This document shows positions 33,899 to 43,489 of a DNA stretch of 64,000 nt, in pieces. Origin of the DNA: Niebla homalea. Lineage: Eukaryota > Ascomycota > Lecanoromycetes > Lecanorales > Ramalinaceae. The notes under the pieces were generated by a model that was not told where the DNA came from, did not search any database, and saw only the letters and a list, made by a program, of their open reading frames with translations. The first letter of the stretch is position 1, and each line of letters opens with the position of its first letter. Position numbers and translations under genes: made by a program. The stretch covers positions 744,001 to 808,000 of the forward strand of contig JAHGAU010000009.1 in NCBI GenBank assembly GCA_019925105.1, read 5' to 3'.

Positions 33899-34218
33899 GA
33901 TGGCTTATGAGGCATCCGACCACATGTCCTTAGATAGACGATAGGGGTGATTGATGGAGATGACCAGTGCTTCTCTGGCGCATTCATCGTGAAAGCCACC
34001 GAAACAACATTGGATAGAGTCAATGAAGCTACTGAGTCGAATGATTGTATGATCGTGTAAGAAAAATATTATACGTTGTGAGCTAGAGGCCGCACTACAC
34101 TACAGTATTATGGAGTAGAACTATAACAGTTTGCAAAACATTTGAGTCACCTCCGCCTAACCCTGCACAAGACACGATTCTTACAATTGGTCTGAGGAGT
34201 CCAATCACATCATTCGCG
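33899..34218. promoter_or_regulatory. Bidirectional promoter between CMC1 and HIS4
   Basis: A 320-bp spacer between divergent starts. It contains an exact TGAGTCA site on the HIS4 side (listed separately). The middle is AT-rich. Confidence 0.55.
34143..34149 (+). promoter_or_regulatory. Gcn4/CPC1-type TGAGTCA site upstream of HIS4
   Basis: An exact palindromic TGAGTCA lies 70 bp before the HIS4 ATG. This is the core site of the bZIP regulators Gcn4, CPC1 and CpcA, which induce amino-acid genes on starvation. HIS4 is a classical target in yeast, so the placement is meaningful. Confidence 0.7.
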
Positions 34219-37005
34219 ATGCCTGGACATGCGATTATATCAATCGATCTGGAGGATCCAGATGCAGATGTTCCATTAAAGACGATTTCTTATCTTGGTC
34301 AAATATATATCACTGTCACAGCTCGTAATTTTGAGCAAGCGCTGCAATTCGTTCAGAGCAGATGTGGTCAATTTGATGTATATTCCAATGTCTGCTGTTC
34401 CTCTCTTAATTCAGAGCGTGCCATCTCTCTTCTAGACGCGGGGTCCTCCAAAATTGTTATCTCTAAGTCGATGTTGCAAGACCTAGTAGCAGGAAATTAT
34501 TCGCTAGCAAACCATGTCAATCGTTTTATCCTGTCTATCGAAGATTTTGATCAAGCTGAAGACCTCCGGAAGGCTATCAGTTCATTCAGGCCTGGCTCCG
34601 AGAAAGGCATGAGCCTTTTGGGCAGCTCGGGCACGGTCGAGAATGGGTTTCCAAAGCTCGACGGTTATTCCATACCTCATCACTTCTATGTCCTGTGTGA
34701 CTCTCAAGGAAGCCTGCAATGTACAAGCTTAATCAAAAGGGACTTCATTACTATCATGCACGCTAAGTACGTCACAAATGACCCCAAGGCGCAGCCAGGT
34801 CGTTTTCCAATATACCGCCTCATTACGGATCTTTTGCAAAGTGACAGATCAGACGGTCTTTTTCCCACAATGGTCTGTGATGAGCGTGGGCTTGCTTTGG
34901 GCCTTGTCTATAGCAATGAAGCAAGTATTCGGACTGCCATAGAGACAGGTCGAGGCGCTTACTACAGCCGATCTCGTAAGGGCCTTTGGATCAAAGGCGA
35001 AGAAAGCGGGAATACCCAAGATCTTATCAGGATATCTGTTGACTGCGACTCGGACGCTCTCCAATTTCGAGTCCGGCAGAAAGGGGAAGGTAGCAGTTCC
35101 ACGCCGCTTTCCAAAAGCCCTCTTGCTGACTTTGGACAGGATTTTGCCACTTGCAGACCACTACGTGCTTTGGTGCTTCTGATGGTGTCTCGCGTCTTGA
35201 GCAGACCTTGCAGGAGAGGAGGCTATCTGCCCCTGACGGCTCGTATACTGCAAGACTTTTCAATGACTCTAAACTTCTGCAAGCGAAGATCATGGAAGAA
35301 GCTAGTGAGTTATGTGAAGCAGATCAGCCAAAAGATGTCGCAGCAGAGGCCGCAGATTTGCTATACTTCACTCTTACAAAGTGTATTGCCGCAGGAGTCA
35401 GCTTTAGAGATGTTGAAGCAAATCTTGATCAAAAGAGCCTTAAGGTAAGCCGAAGAAAAGGGGATGCAAAGCCGCAGTGGGCGAGCAAGATCGGCTTGAC
35501 TGATGCCACCAACGGCCCCGTCACTGGTGCAAATCGCGCTGCTATCGCTCGGCCTGATGGCAACACACTCAAGGAAGCAGCATCAGTACCGAAGGCTATG
35601 GAGGACCCGGCCGGTCTTGTGGACGGGAGAATCCAGATGCGGAGATATAAGACGGCAGACACACCTCATCACATCATCATGGACGCGCTGCAGAGACCAT
35701 CACAACGTTCAACGGACGACATTATAAACATAGTCAAACCTATCATCAAAGACATCCAAACAGGAGGCGATGCAGCAGTATTGAAATATACCCACAAATT
35801 CGAAAGAGCAACTTCCCTAACCTCACCGATTCTAAAAGCTCCCTTTCCCCCAAATTTGATGCAGATGTCCCCAGAGACCTTTGAGGCCATCGACGTGAGC
35901 TTTGAGAACATTCGCAAATTCCACGCCGCCCAGAAGGAGGAAGAGCCTCTGCAAGTCGAGACAATGCCGGGGGTCATCTGCTCGCGCTTCTCCCGCCCGA
36001 TTGAGCGAGTAGGCCTCTACGTCCCAGGAGGCACTGCCGTGCTCCCTTCCACAGCATTAATGCTCGGTGTTCCCGCCATGGTAGCAGGCTGCAAGACCAT
36101 TGTCCTTGCCTCACCGCCTCGATCTGACGGCTCCATCACGCCCGAGATTGTCTACGTTGCCCACAAGATTGGTGCCGAAAGCATTGTCTTGGCTGGTGGA
36201 GCTCAAGCCGTCGCCGCTCTGGCCTATGGCACCGAGAGCATCAGCAAGGTGGACAAGGTTCTCGGGCCGGGGAATCAATTCGTCACGGCGGGGAAGATGG
36301 TTGTGTCCAACGACACCACTGCAGGGGTAAGCATCGACATGCCCGCCGGCCCAAGCGAGGTCCTCGTTATAGCTGACAAGGCTGCCAACCCGGCCTTCGT
36401 AGCGAGTGATCTGCTCAGCCAGGCCGAACACGGCGTGGACTCGCAGGTCATCCTCATCACTGTCGGCCTTGATGAGAAGGGATTAGGTGCCATTGAAAAT
36501 GAGCTCCACGCTCAAGCCAGTGCACTGCCGCGGGTGGATATAGTGAGAGGAGCCATTGAGCACTCTGTGACGCTGGTGGTGGGCGATATTGGGGAGGCGA
36601 TGAAGTACAGCAATCAGTATGCCCCTGAACATTTGATCCTGCAGGTCGAGGGTGCGGAGAAGGTTCTGCAGACGGTGGAGAATGCTGGGAGCGTGTTTGT
36701 CGGACCTTGGACACCGGAAAGTGTGGGTGATTACAGTGCAGGCGTTAATCATTCGCTCCGTAAGTAGCCACATTCTCCCCCAACGTATGATTGCAATTGC
36801 TAACATGAACATGCCAGCAACGTATGGATACGCGAAGCAGTACTCGGGCGTCAATTTATCCTCGTTCACCAAGCATATCACCAGCTCCAACCTCACCCAG
36901 GAAGGCCTCAAGAACGTCAGTGGCGCTGTCATGCAATTAGCCAAGGTAGAGGAACTAGAGGCCCACCGTCGAGCTGTCAGTATACGCTTGGAGCACATGA
37001 AATAG
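34219..37005 (+). CDS. HIS4: Trifunctional histidine biosynthesis protein His4
   Basis: Three exons (34219..35089, 35140..36759, 36818..37005) give 892 aa. The protein carries phosphoribosyl-AMP cyclohydrolase, phosphoribosyl-ATP pyrophosphatase and histidinol dehydrogenase in order. The cyclohydrolase has SRSRKGLWIKGEESG and DCDSDALQF. The pyrophosphatase has SYTARLFNDSKLLQAKIMEE and AAEAADLLYFTLTKC. The dehydrogenase has VGLYVPGGTAVLPST, LGPGNQFVTAGK, MPAGPSEVLVIAD and the YAPEHL metal/substrate block. The 50-nt first intron causes an apparent frame shift between the first two domains. It ends 99 bp from the convergent MPP-beta stop. Expression is probably under cross-pathway control through the TGAGTCA site. 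Confidence 0.96.
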
Positions 37006-37104
37006 CAGAAGAAACGCCTTTTGTGACCTCGGCATTAAATATGTCACCTATTCGAGGCGAAAGCATCTTGGATTCACCCTTCTCAGCTTACCCTCCTAAA
37101 GAAT

Positions 37105-38828
37105 CTACGCGTTTCTTGACATGTCGTTCCTTATCCTGTTGTAGTCCAAAAGACTTAAGGCAGATTAGTATATACCCATCTGGACACGGAGCTTGAATCG
37201 ACATACCCTTCAATACTCCCCACGGCACTGACAGCAATGTCCTGATCCCACAATTTCCGTCGCGCAAAGTCCATGACATCCTTCTCACTGATCCCACCAA
37301 TGACTCGTTCAACTTCCTCAGGGTTCATCCTCCTTCCACTCGTTACGATCTGCCTGCCTATGTCTTCGGCAACAGCAGTGGTTCCATCAAGACTGAGTAG
37401 GATCGAGGCTTTTAGTTGAGCCTTAGCCCGCTCTGTCTCAGCTTCGGAAACGTTGTACGAGAGCCGTGACCATTCGCGGAGAGTGAAATGGACGAGGTCG
37501 TCGAGCTGGGTTTTGTTCTCGGAGACGAGGTAAATGCCCCATAGTCTGTGAGAGAAGACCGTAGATTAGCCATCTGACCCAAAGCCAGATCAATCTGCTG
37601 GGTGAAGGACTTACCCAGTATCGCTATAGCTCGTAGAGAAGCTCATGAAGCTGTTGGCAAGCTTGTTCTCGCAGATGAACGAGCTGAGCTTGCTGCCAAG
37701 ATAAGGCGAATTGCCCATCGCTCGATCCCAATTCCCGACGATGGCTTGAGTCACAAGGGCGGTGAAATAATCATCCGATTTCCAACTGACACCCTCCACG
37801 GCGATGGCGATGTTGGCTGTCGGGATCGTGTCATCCCGTATCCTGACCTCGGACCCAATGAAATCCGGTCTTTGCTTCTGAGCAGCAGCGCTAGCCGCCG
37901 CGGAGTGAGTGGGGGGTTCGCGTGGTAGGGCGCCGAAGTGCTTCTCAGCGAGGCCGACCATCTCGTTGTGAGGGATACCTCCCGCGCCCACCAAGACCAT
38001 GCGGTCTGCGAGATAATTCTGTTTAATATAGCCGGTCAGGTCGTCACGTTGTATACTCCTAATGTTCTCCTTTGGACCCAGGATTGTGCGGCCGAGAGGC
38101 TGTCCTTGGAAAGCAGTGGCATGCAAATGGTCAAAGACGACTTCCTCCATTTGCTTGTCAACCTCCTCTTGCTCTCGGAGGATCACGTCCCGCTCGCGTT
38201 CAATGGCAGCAGATTCTAGTCTGGAGTTCTGGAGGATGTCAGAGAGAATGTTGACGCAGGCAGGAACGTCGGAGTTGAAGGATTTGGCATAGTAAACGGT
38301 GTTTTCGCGCTGTTGATGATTGGTCAGTCAGACCCATGGTATGCGTTCAAGCGTCAGAAGACCTACGGAGGTGTAGGCGTTGAGGTGTCCGCCCATGTTC
38401 TCAATTTCTAGCTCCAATTGCTGCTGTGTCCTATTGCTTGTCCCCTTACAACAATCAGCATTCTGGAAACAGACGGGACTTTCCAAAAGCTATGAAGATA
38501 CCTTGAAAGCGAGATGTTCCAGAAAGTGAGCAGTGCCATTGGTCCTGTCGGTCTCTGCCCTCGATCCAGCATCAATCCATACGCCGACCGTAGATGTCTG
38601 AGCCCATGGCGAGTGCTCGGTCGCAATCTTATGTGCGTCAATTGCTGGTTCCTCTAAGTTAGAGTATGTGTATATGCTCACAGTCAATCCGTTGGAGAGG
38701 GTTGTACTCTCGGTGTTTATTCCATGGGAGGAAGGTGTCGCAAATCTTCTCTTGGGTTGGATGGCACGAAGCGCAGCTTTGCTTCGCAGAGCCTGATTTA
38801 GATTGAGAGCCAGACGGCGAGAGGCCAT
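37105..38828 (-). CDS. MAS1: Mitochondrial processing peptidase beta subunit
   Basis: Six exons (38828..38682, 38627..38502, 38444..38367, 38309..37615, 37545..37207, 37153..37105) give 477 aa. This M16 metalloprotease removes presequences from imported matrix proteins. The inverted zinc motif HFLEH is at residues 83-87, with the distal glutamate in the [17 protein letters not shown] segment. The N terminus is a typical presequence (Arg, Ala, Ser-rich, no acidic residues). Intron 1 (54 nt) is a multiple of three and free of stops; removing it gives the conserved [15 protein letters not shown]. The last intron has a TACTAAT branch sequence. In some fungi this protein doubles as a complex III core subunit. 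It is divergent from SDH4. Confidence 0.95.
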
Positions 38829-39104
38829 CACTGCCGTCGAATCTGAGGAGAAGGTAGGAATAAAGAAAGTGGGAGCTGGAGTGCTGAGGTCGACGGGGAG
38901 TTTGAGAGTGAAAGTTCTCAGGCGCAGCTCTGCGAGCAATGTGACAGACCAATCAGATGTCTTCCATCCTTGCTCGCGCATTACGTGATCAGCCTCGGTA
39001 GGGCGACGACATCGACATCAATTGATCCATTGATATCCCGCAGAACTTCCCAGATCTAGAGCTTTACCCTCTATCGACTCTCCTCAAGGCAGTCAAATTG
39101 AACA
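38829..39104. promoter_or_regulatory. Bidirectional promoter between MPP-beta and SDH4
   Basis: A 276-bp spacer between divergent nuclear genes for mitochondrial proteins. It contains CCAATCA at 38949-38955, the type of site bound by the HAP/CBF complex that activates respiratory genes in fungi. A TTACGTGA bZIP-like element lies at 38981-38988. Confidence 0.55.
38949..38955 (+). promoter_or_regulatory. CCAAT box (HAP-complex site candidate)
   Basis: CCAATCA lies 120 bp from the MPP-beta start and 150 bp from the SDH4 start. The pentamer alone is common, so the assignment depends on position and on both genes being mitochondrial. Confidence 0.4.
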
Positions 39105-39973
39105 ATGGCAACACTTATGAGAGCGTCCATGCCTCTGCGGACGAGTCTACCTTTGCGGACATGTCGCCTTCTCCAAAACCGCTCTGCATCGGCTCTGAAA
39201 GTCTCCTCCATTCACACCTTCTCCACCCACCGCATACCTGAACCCACTCCGACGACGTCAAAATCTTCATCGATATCCCTACAATACCCTGCCAGAACTT
39301 CATTAGGAATCGCTGCCTTCCATACAAGCCGAAAGCGACTCATACTCCCCCCGGAGCCCCGTGAGCATCTTTCCCCCCACTCCTCCACCCCCCCCCTTTT
39401 TCACTGAGTGCCGGAACTTGAGCTGACTCCATTTGTAGAGGTGGTTGATGGCACAGGTGAGCAAGGGCATCTCAAATCCACCAAGATCACACAGTCTCAC
39501 ATTTGAACAGCCAACGAGCCCGCCCCCGTCCCCAAGCCCGAGCCCGGACACGGCAGCTACCATTGGGCGTTCGAAAGGTAGGGATCGGTCCTTGTCCCGA
39601 CCAAGAAGCTTTTCCACTGATCTCGCGCACAGAATTATCTCGGCGGCAATTTTACCGCTCACAATTGCTCCCTTTGCGGCAGGCACCCTGAATCCCGCCA
39701 TGGACGCCATTCTCTGCGCCACCATCATCATACACTCTCATATCGGATTTGAGTATGTGTTAAAACCTTCCTCCGAGACTTGTTATGCGTTACTGATGAT
39801 GTACAAGATCTATTATCATCGACTATTTACCCAAGAAAAGGGTCCCGAAGACGAAGGCATTATTCTGGTGGGGTCTACGTGCAGGGACTATTGTCGTGGC
39901 AATTGGGCTTTACGAGTTTGAGACGAATGATGTGGGCCTGACCGAGGCGATCAAGAGGATATGGACGGCGTAG
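39105..39973 (+). CDS. SDH4: Succinate dehydrogenase membrane anchor subunit Sdh4 (CybS)
   Basis: Five exons (39105..39360, 39439..39456, 39511..39577, 39633..39752, 39808..39973) give 208 aa. Exon 2 is an 18-nt microexon. Sdh4 with Sdh3 anchors complex II in the inner mitochondrial membrane and shapes the quinone and heme sites. The first ~80 residues form an Arg/Ser-rich presequence. The mature part begins SYHWAFER, then SAAILPLTIAPFAAG, the heme-ligand region IIIHSHIGFES followed by IIIDYLPKKRVPK, and a final helix GTIVVAIGLYEFETNDVGL. All junctions are GT-AG and phases agree. The exon 1/2 boundary sits in a poorly conserved segment, so the microexon needs transcript support. Confidence 0.9.
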
Positions 39974-40148
39974 GGGTATTTATGCAGCACAGTGAGCTTT
40001 ATCCATGTACATGCTTCTTTGAATTCATTCAATGCTGTTTGTTTTTCCAAACAAGCTTACATGACTGGGCCCCTCCACTCGACTGCTCCATTCGCTGCCA
40101 GAAGCATCCTGGATGGCATTTGTCAACTGTCGGCATCTTTGGGAAAAT

Positions 40149-41103
40149 CTACATCTTCGAAGGCATTCTCATTCCCCCATCCAACCGAATGACAGTCCCG
40201 TTCAGCATCGAGTTCTCAATCCCCTCCTTGACCACCCTCGCAAATTCCTCGGGCTTCCCCGCTCGGGCCGGGAACTCCACGACCTTCATCAGACTCGCAC
40301 GTACCTTGTCACTCATCAGGGCAGTCATCCCGCTATCGAACAGACTCGGCGCTATCGTTACGACCCGGACACCATACCGCGCGAGATCCCGGGTCAAGGG
40401 TAGTGTGAGACTTGCGATGGCGCCCTTGCTGGCCGCGTACGAGACTTGGCCCGGTTGGCCGTCAAAGCTACCCCTTCCTCGTCAGTGGGGGGTGTTTCGC
40501 TAGAAAGGAAGGCAAATAATGTCAAGAGGGTGACTTACGCAGCGCTACTGCTGACCAGCACCAACACCCCTCTCTCGGCATCCTCTCCCTCGGGCACCAC
40601 CTTGACAAGATGGGGAAGAAACTGCCGGCACAGATCCACACTGCCCCTCACATTCACCCCCATCACGAAATCAAACCCCTTCATGTCGAACCCTTCACCG
40701 TGCCTGTCGATGATCTTGGCGGGGGTCGATACCCCGGCGGCCGCTACGACGCCCCCAAGCTCTTTACCCGTCTCCTTGATCCACTCGAGGGTATCTTTGA
40801 CGGCAGGGGCGATCGAGTCGGAATCAGAAACATCGGCGGTGAAGAAGCGAGCTTTGGAGGGGTCCAGTTGTTGGACTATAGTGGCGCCTGTGTCGGCGTT
40901 GAGGTCAAGGATTGCGGCATTACCGCCCGCGGCAAGGATTGTGCGGACGGTAGCGAGGCCCAGGCCTGAAGCGCTGGGGGATGAACATTGGATTCAGCTG
41001 AGGCTTCCAAGTGACTGATGCTGAAGGAGGGTATAAGGGGGGGGTTGGTTAATGGTAACACATACCCACCAGAAACAACGAAAGTTCTGTCCTGAATCTT
41101 CAT
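40149..41103 (-). CDS. Short-chain dehydrogenase, 3-hydroxyacyl-CoA dehydrogenase type 2-like
   Basis: Three exons (41103..41066, 40973..40539, 40467..40149) give 263 aa. The classical SDR layout is clear: the glycine-rich NAD(P) motif GGASGLG at the first junction, an acidic residue after the second strand (AAILDLNAD, favouring NAD), the AAAGVS strand-4 motif, and the catalytic SSSAAF...YAASK. Closest in style to HSD17B10-type 3-hydroxyacyl-CoA dehydrogenases, which act in beta-oxidation of branched chains; the substrate is inferred only. The C-terminal GTVIRLDGGMRM block fits this subgroup. Exon 1 is only 38 nt. No organelle signal is evident. Confidence 0.88.
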
Positions 41104-41489
41104 CCCTTCAATTCAACGAAAAGCCTACCCTTTTCAAGCGATGTGTGTCTTCTTTCAGCACTCGAGCGCAGGTCTGAAGAACAGTTACAGAAGGGCGCGT
41201 GAATGGCGGGACTCGAAGGAGCCGAGGCATTTTTGCAAAACATCCCACCACTTTTTATAGCGGAAGCCGATTATAAACTGCAGTAGAAAAACGGAAAGTC
41301 GCGACATAGAGAAGATAGACGTCGATGGAGATCAAAATCATCCAAGACAAAGCAGTATTGCACCTGGAGAGATTGTCCGTCAATTCAACAACATGTTTTG
41401 TCTGTCCTGTTTCGACATTTGCTTCCTGGGGTATCATAGCAACATCAAACATCAAGTATATGGAAATACCACCTTATTTGTGACTCCTT
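41104..41489. other. Intergenic region between UTP11 and the SDR gene
   Basis: A 386-bp spacer between two minus-strand genes, containing the SDR promoter and UTP11 3' UTR. Nothing else is recognised. Confidence 0.4.
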
Positions 41490-42344
41490 CTATTTTCTTC
41501 GCTCCCTCACCTTCCATTTGACCCCAGCTTTGTTCACACCGCCTACCGTATTGCTCATCTTCGCTCTCTGTAGCTCCAACTCGTTCTCTGCATCTCTTAG
41601 ATCTTTCTCCCGGGCTTTGAGCGCCGTCAGTCTTTTTCTTTTGACCTCTTTTTCTCTCACGGTTTTCCTGCGCCACAATTTATTCTCTTTCTGTGCCGCT
41701 AGCTCCTTTTCCAAAGCTTTCCGAGACTTTGGCTGCCTTCTCGCACCTACGTCCAGTGAGTCATTCCCCTCGTCCTGCAGCTGGTCATCACTTGAGGCCT
41801 CGACCTTGCTCCTGTCGGACCAGTCCTGTTGCTCAGCTTCACTACCAACGAACACGACTTTTCGACCCTCGCCTCTCTCCCCGTCCAATGTGCCAATCTC
41901 TTCTCCCTGCAGGGTGAATTCTTCTTCGAGCCGCTCAATGGCTTTCCTGGTCTTTTGAATCATGGTCTGTAGGTAGCCCGAGTCTTGAGTCTTCAACAGC
42001 TGAACCGCTTCATGGCTCAAAAGCGGATTGCCTCTGTCTGCGACCTTGCGTCCCTTCTTGGTGCTACTGGACAGCATGCCATAGTAGAACTCGTCCGGGT
42101 TGCGCTCGGAAGCCTTTTGCCGAAGAGTCTTGAGGCGCGCTTTTTTGGCATTGTAGTCCCGCGCACGCAGAGTGTAATCCTGAAGAAAGGAAGTCAGAAG
42201 ATGCATTGCTCCAATACCGGTGTAAGAGCGGCAGGAGGGAAAGCAGACCTTGTGCTTCTCTAATAAGCCCCATTTCTCACGTTCGCGAGGTTGAGCACGT
42301 TCCTTGTGATTGCGCCGTTGAACGGCATTTCTCATGGACGACAT
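41490..42344 (-). CDS. UTP11: U3 snoRNP-associated protein Utp11
   Basis: Two exons (42344..42249, 42179..41490) give 261 aa. Utp11 is a small-subunit processome component that acts in the nucleolus on 18S pre-rRNA. The hallmark N terminus is MSSMRNAVQRRNHKERAQP, then KWGLLEKHKDYTLRARDYN across the junction and NPDEFYYGMLSS. The rest is a highly charged helical protein with a basic end. The 69-nt intron is a multiple of three with no stop, so unspliced mRNA would stay in frame; family conservation shows it is removed. The start at 42344 matches the family; an open extension upstream does not. It is divergent from RPL31. Confidence 0.93.
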   Translation of the reverse strand: MSSMRNAVQRRNHKERAQPREREKWGLLEKHKVCFPSCRSYTGIGAMHLLTSFLQDYTLRARDYNAKKARLKTLRQKASERNPDEFYYGMLSSSTKKGRKVADRGNPLLSHEAVQLLKTQDSGYLQTMIQKTRKAIERLEEEFTLQGEEIGTLDGERGEGRKVVFVGSEAEQQDWSDRSKVEASSDDQLQDEGNDSLDVGARRQPKSRKALEKELAAQKENKLWRRKTVREKEVKRKRLTALKAREKDLRDAENELELQRAKMSNTVGGVNKAGVKWKVRERRK

Positions 42345-42638
42345 GTCTTGATGAGAGGCTATTTGCAATGTTGTGAATGATTGAGAGAAACTCGAGACAG
42401 TGTGACTGCTCGTTCTTCTCCCCACATAAATATTGTTGGGTTGACTTCTGCCAAGTCTTTTCAGCCCTACGATCCTTCGCTTAGTAGTAGCCACTTCTAA
42501 CGCTTTTTTGATCTTTTTTGGATTTGACCATTCCATCAATTGCCAGCGAAGTCGTCAGTAGGGGCCTACCCAGGTAAGTGACCCTCAATGGAATAATATC
42601 ACTCTCAATGGCTTACCTCGACCCCTTGTGATAGCATC
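42345..42638. promoter_or_regulatory. Bidirectional promoter between UTP11 and RPL31
   Basis: A 294-bp spacer shared by a ribosome-assembly factor and a ribosomal protein. It contains an exact HomolD box. A combined ribosomal regulon is likely. Confidence 0.65.
42401..42408 (+). promoter_or_regulatory. HomolD box
   Basis: TGTGACTG is the exact HomolD sequence known from ribosomal-protein promoters of fission yeast and many filamentous ascomycetes, where it replaces TATA. It lies 57 bp from the UTP11 start and about 230 bp from the RPL31 start. Confidence 0.7.
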
Positions 42639-43243
42639 ATGCCGACTCCCAAAACCCAACCCAAGACGAAAGTCCCCTCCAAGGGCAAATCGTCCCGCTC
42701 AGCCATCGCGGACGTCGTCGCGCGCGAATACACGATCCACCTCCACAAACGTGTATGTGATGGATAGACCAGTTTCATGAAGTCCCTCTTTCTCAATATG
42801 CCTGCTTTGCGGGCGTACTTGCTTGGACGGAAGACTGATCTCGACTCTTTGGCCGATTGTTAGATTCATGGAGCGGCCTTCAAGAAGCGAGCGCCAAAGG
42901 CCATCAAGGAGATTCGAGAATTCGCTACCAAGGCCATGGTATGTCACACTTCCTATCCTGCTCACATGGCTATTGTCTCTGTCGTAGCAAAGTCCTCGAG
43001 AGGGTTCTGTTTCGTTGACTTTGCACAACTATGCAGGGCACCAAGGACGTCCGTCTGGATCCCCAATTAAACAAGAAGGTGTGGGAGTCGGGCATCAAGG
43101 GCGTACCTTACAGGCTACGAGTCAGGATATCGAGGAAGCGTAATGACGAGGAGGGCGCCAAGGAGAAGCTGTACAGCTACGTGCAGGCCGTCAACGTGAA
43201 GAACGCGAGGGGCTTGACCACTGTGGTAGTGGAAGATTCATAG
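42639..43243 (+). CDS. RPL31: 60S ribosomal protein L31 (eL31)
   Basis: Three exons (42639..42752, 42864..42938, 43037..43243) give 131 aa. The eL31 protein sits near the polypeptide exit tunnel of the large subunit. Marks are REYTIHLHKRIHGAAFKKRAP across the first junction, the AIKEIREFATKAM helix, and DVRLDPQLNKKVWESGIKGV in exon 3, with the VNVKNARGLTTVVVED end. An N-terminal extension of about 20 Lys/Pro/Ser residues is somewhat longer than in yeast. Introns of 111 and 98 nt are long for this window, as is common for ribosomal-protein genes. It converges on ATG2. Confidence 0.96.
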
Positions 43244-43489
43244 TTGGACAAAGCACTGATATTCTTTCCTATCATTCATCTAAAACGTTTCTTCCATCAC
43301 CTGAGAATTGGCTCTCCACATCGCCATCATGAATGCCGGCTGTCTACCATTGTATCGTCCCCTTCAGCACGACATCAGCCCTAACTCAAGACATGTTACC
43401 CATCCCAAATGGTCCCTCAATCCTCGCTATGCAACGCTCCAACCAAACGCCACTGCTGTGCGACTCACGTGGTGCTCATGTCGGTCTCC

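Noticed and set aside
35090..35139. Apparent frameshift inside HIS4
   Set aside because: A 50-nt GT-AG intron with correct phase explains the frame change, so the gene is intact.
39303..39731. 142-codon minus-strand frame
   Set aside because: It is antisense to SDH4 exons and crosses their introns.
42345..42539. Upstream in-frame extension of UTP11
   Set aside because: The family N terminus starts exactly at the ATG at 42344; the extension overlaps the HomolD promoter.
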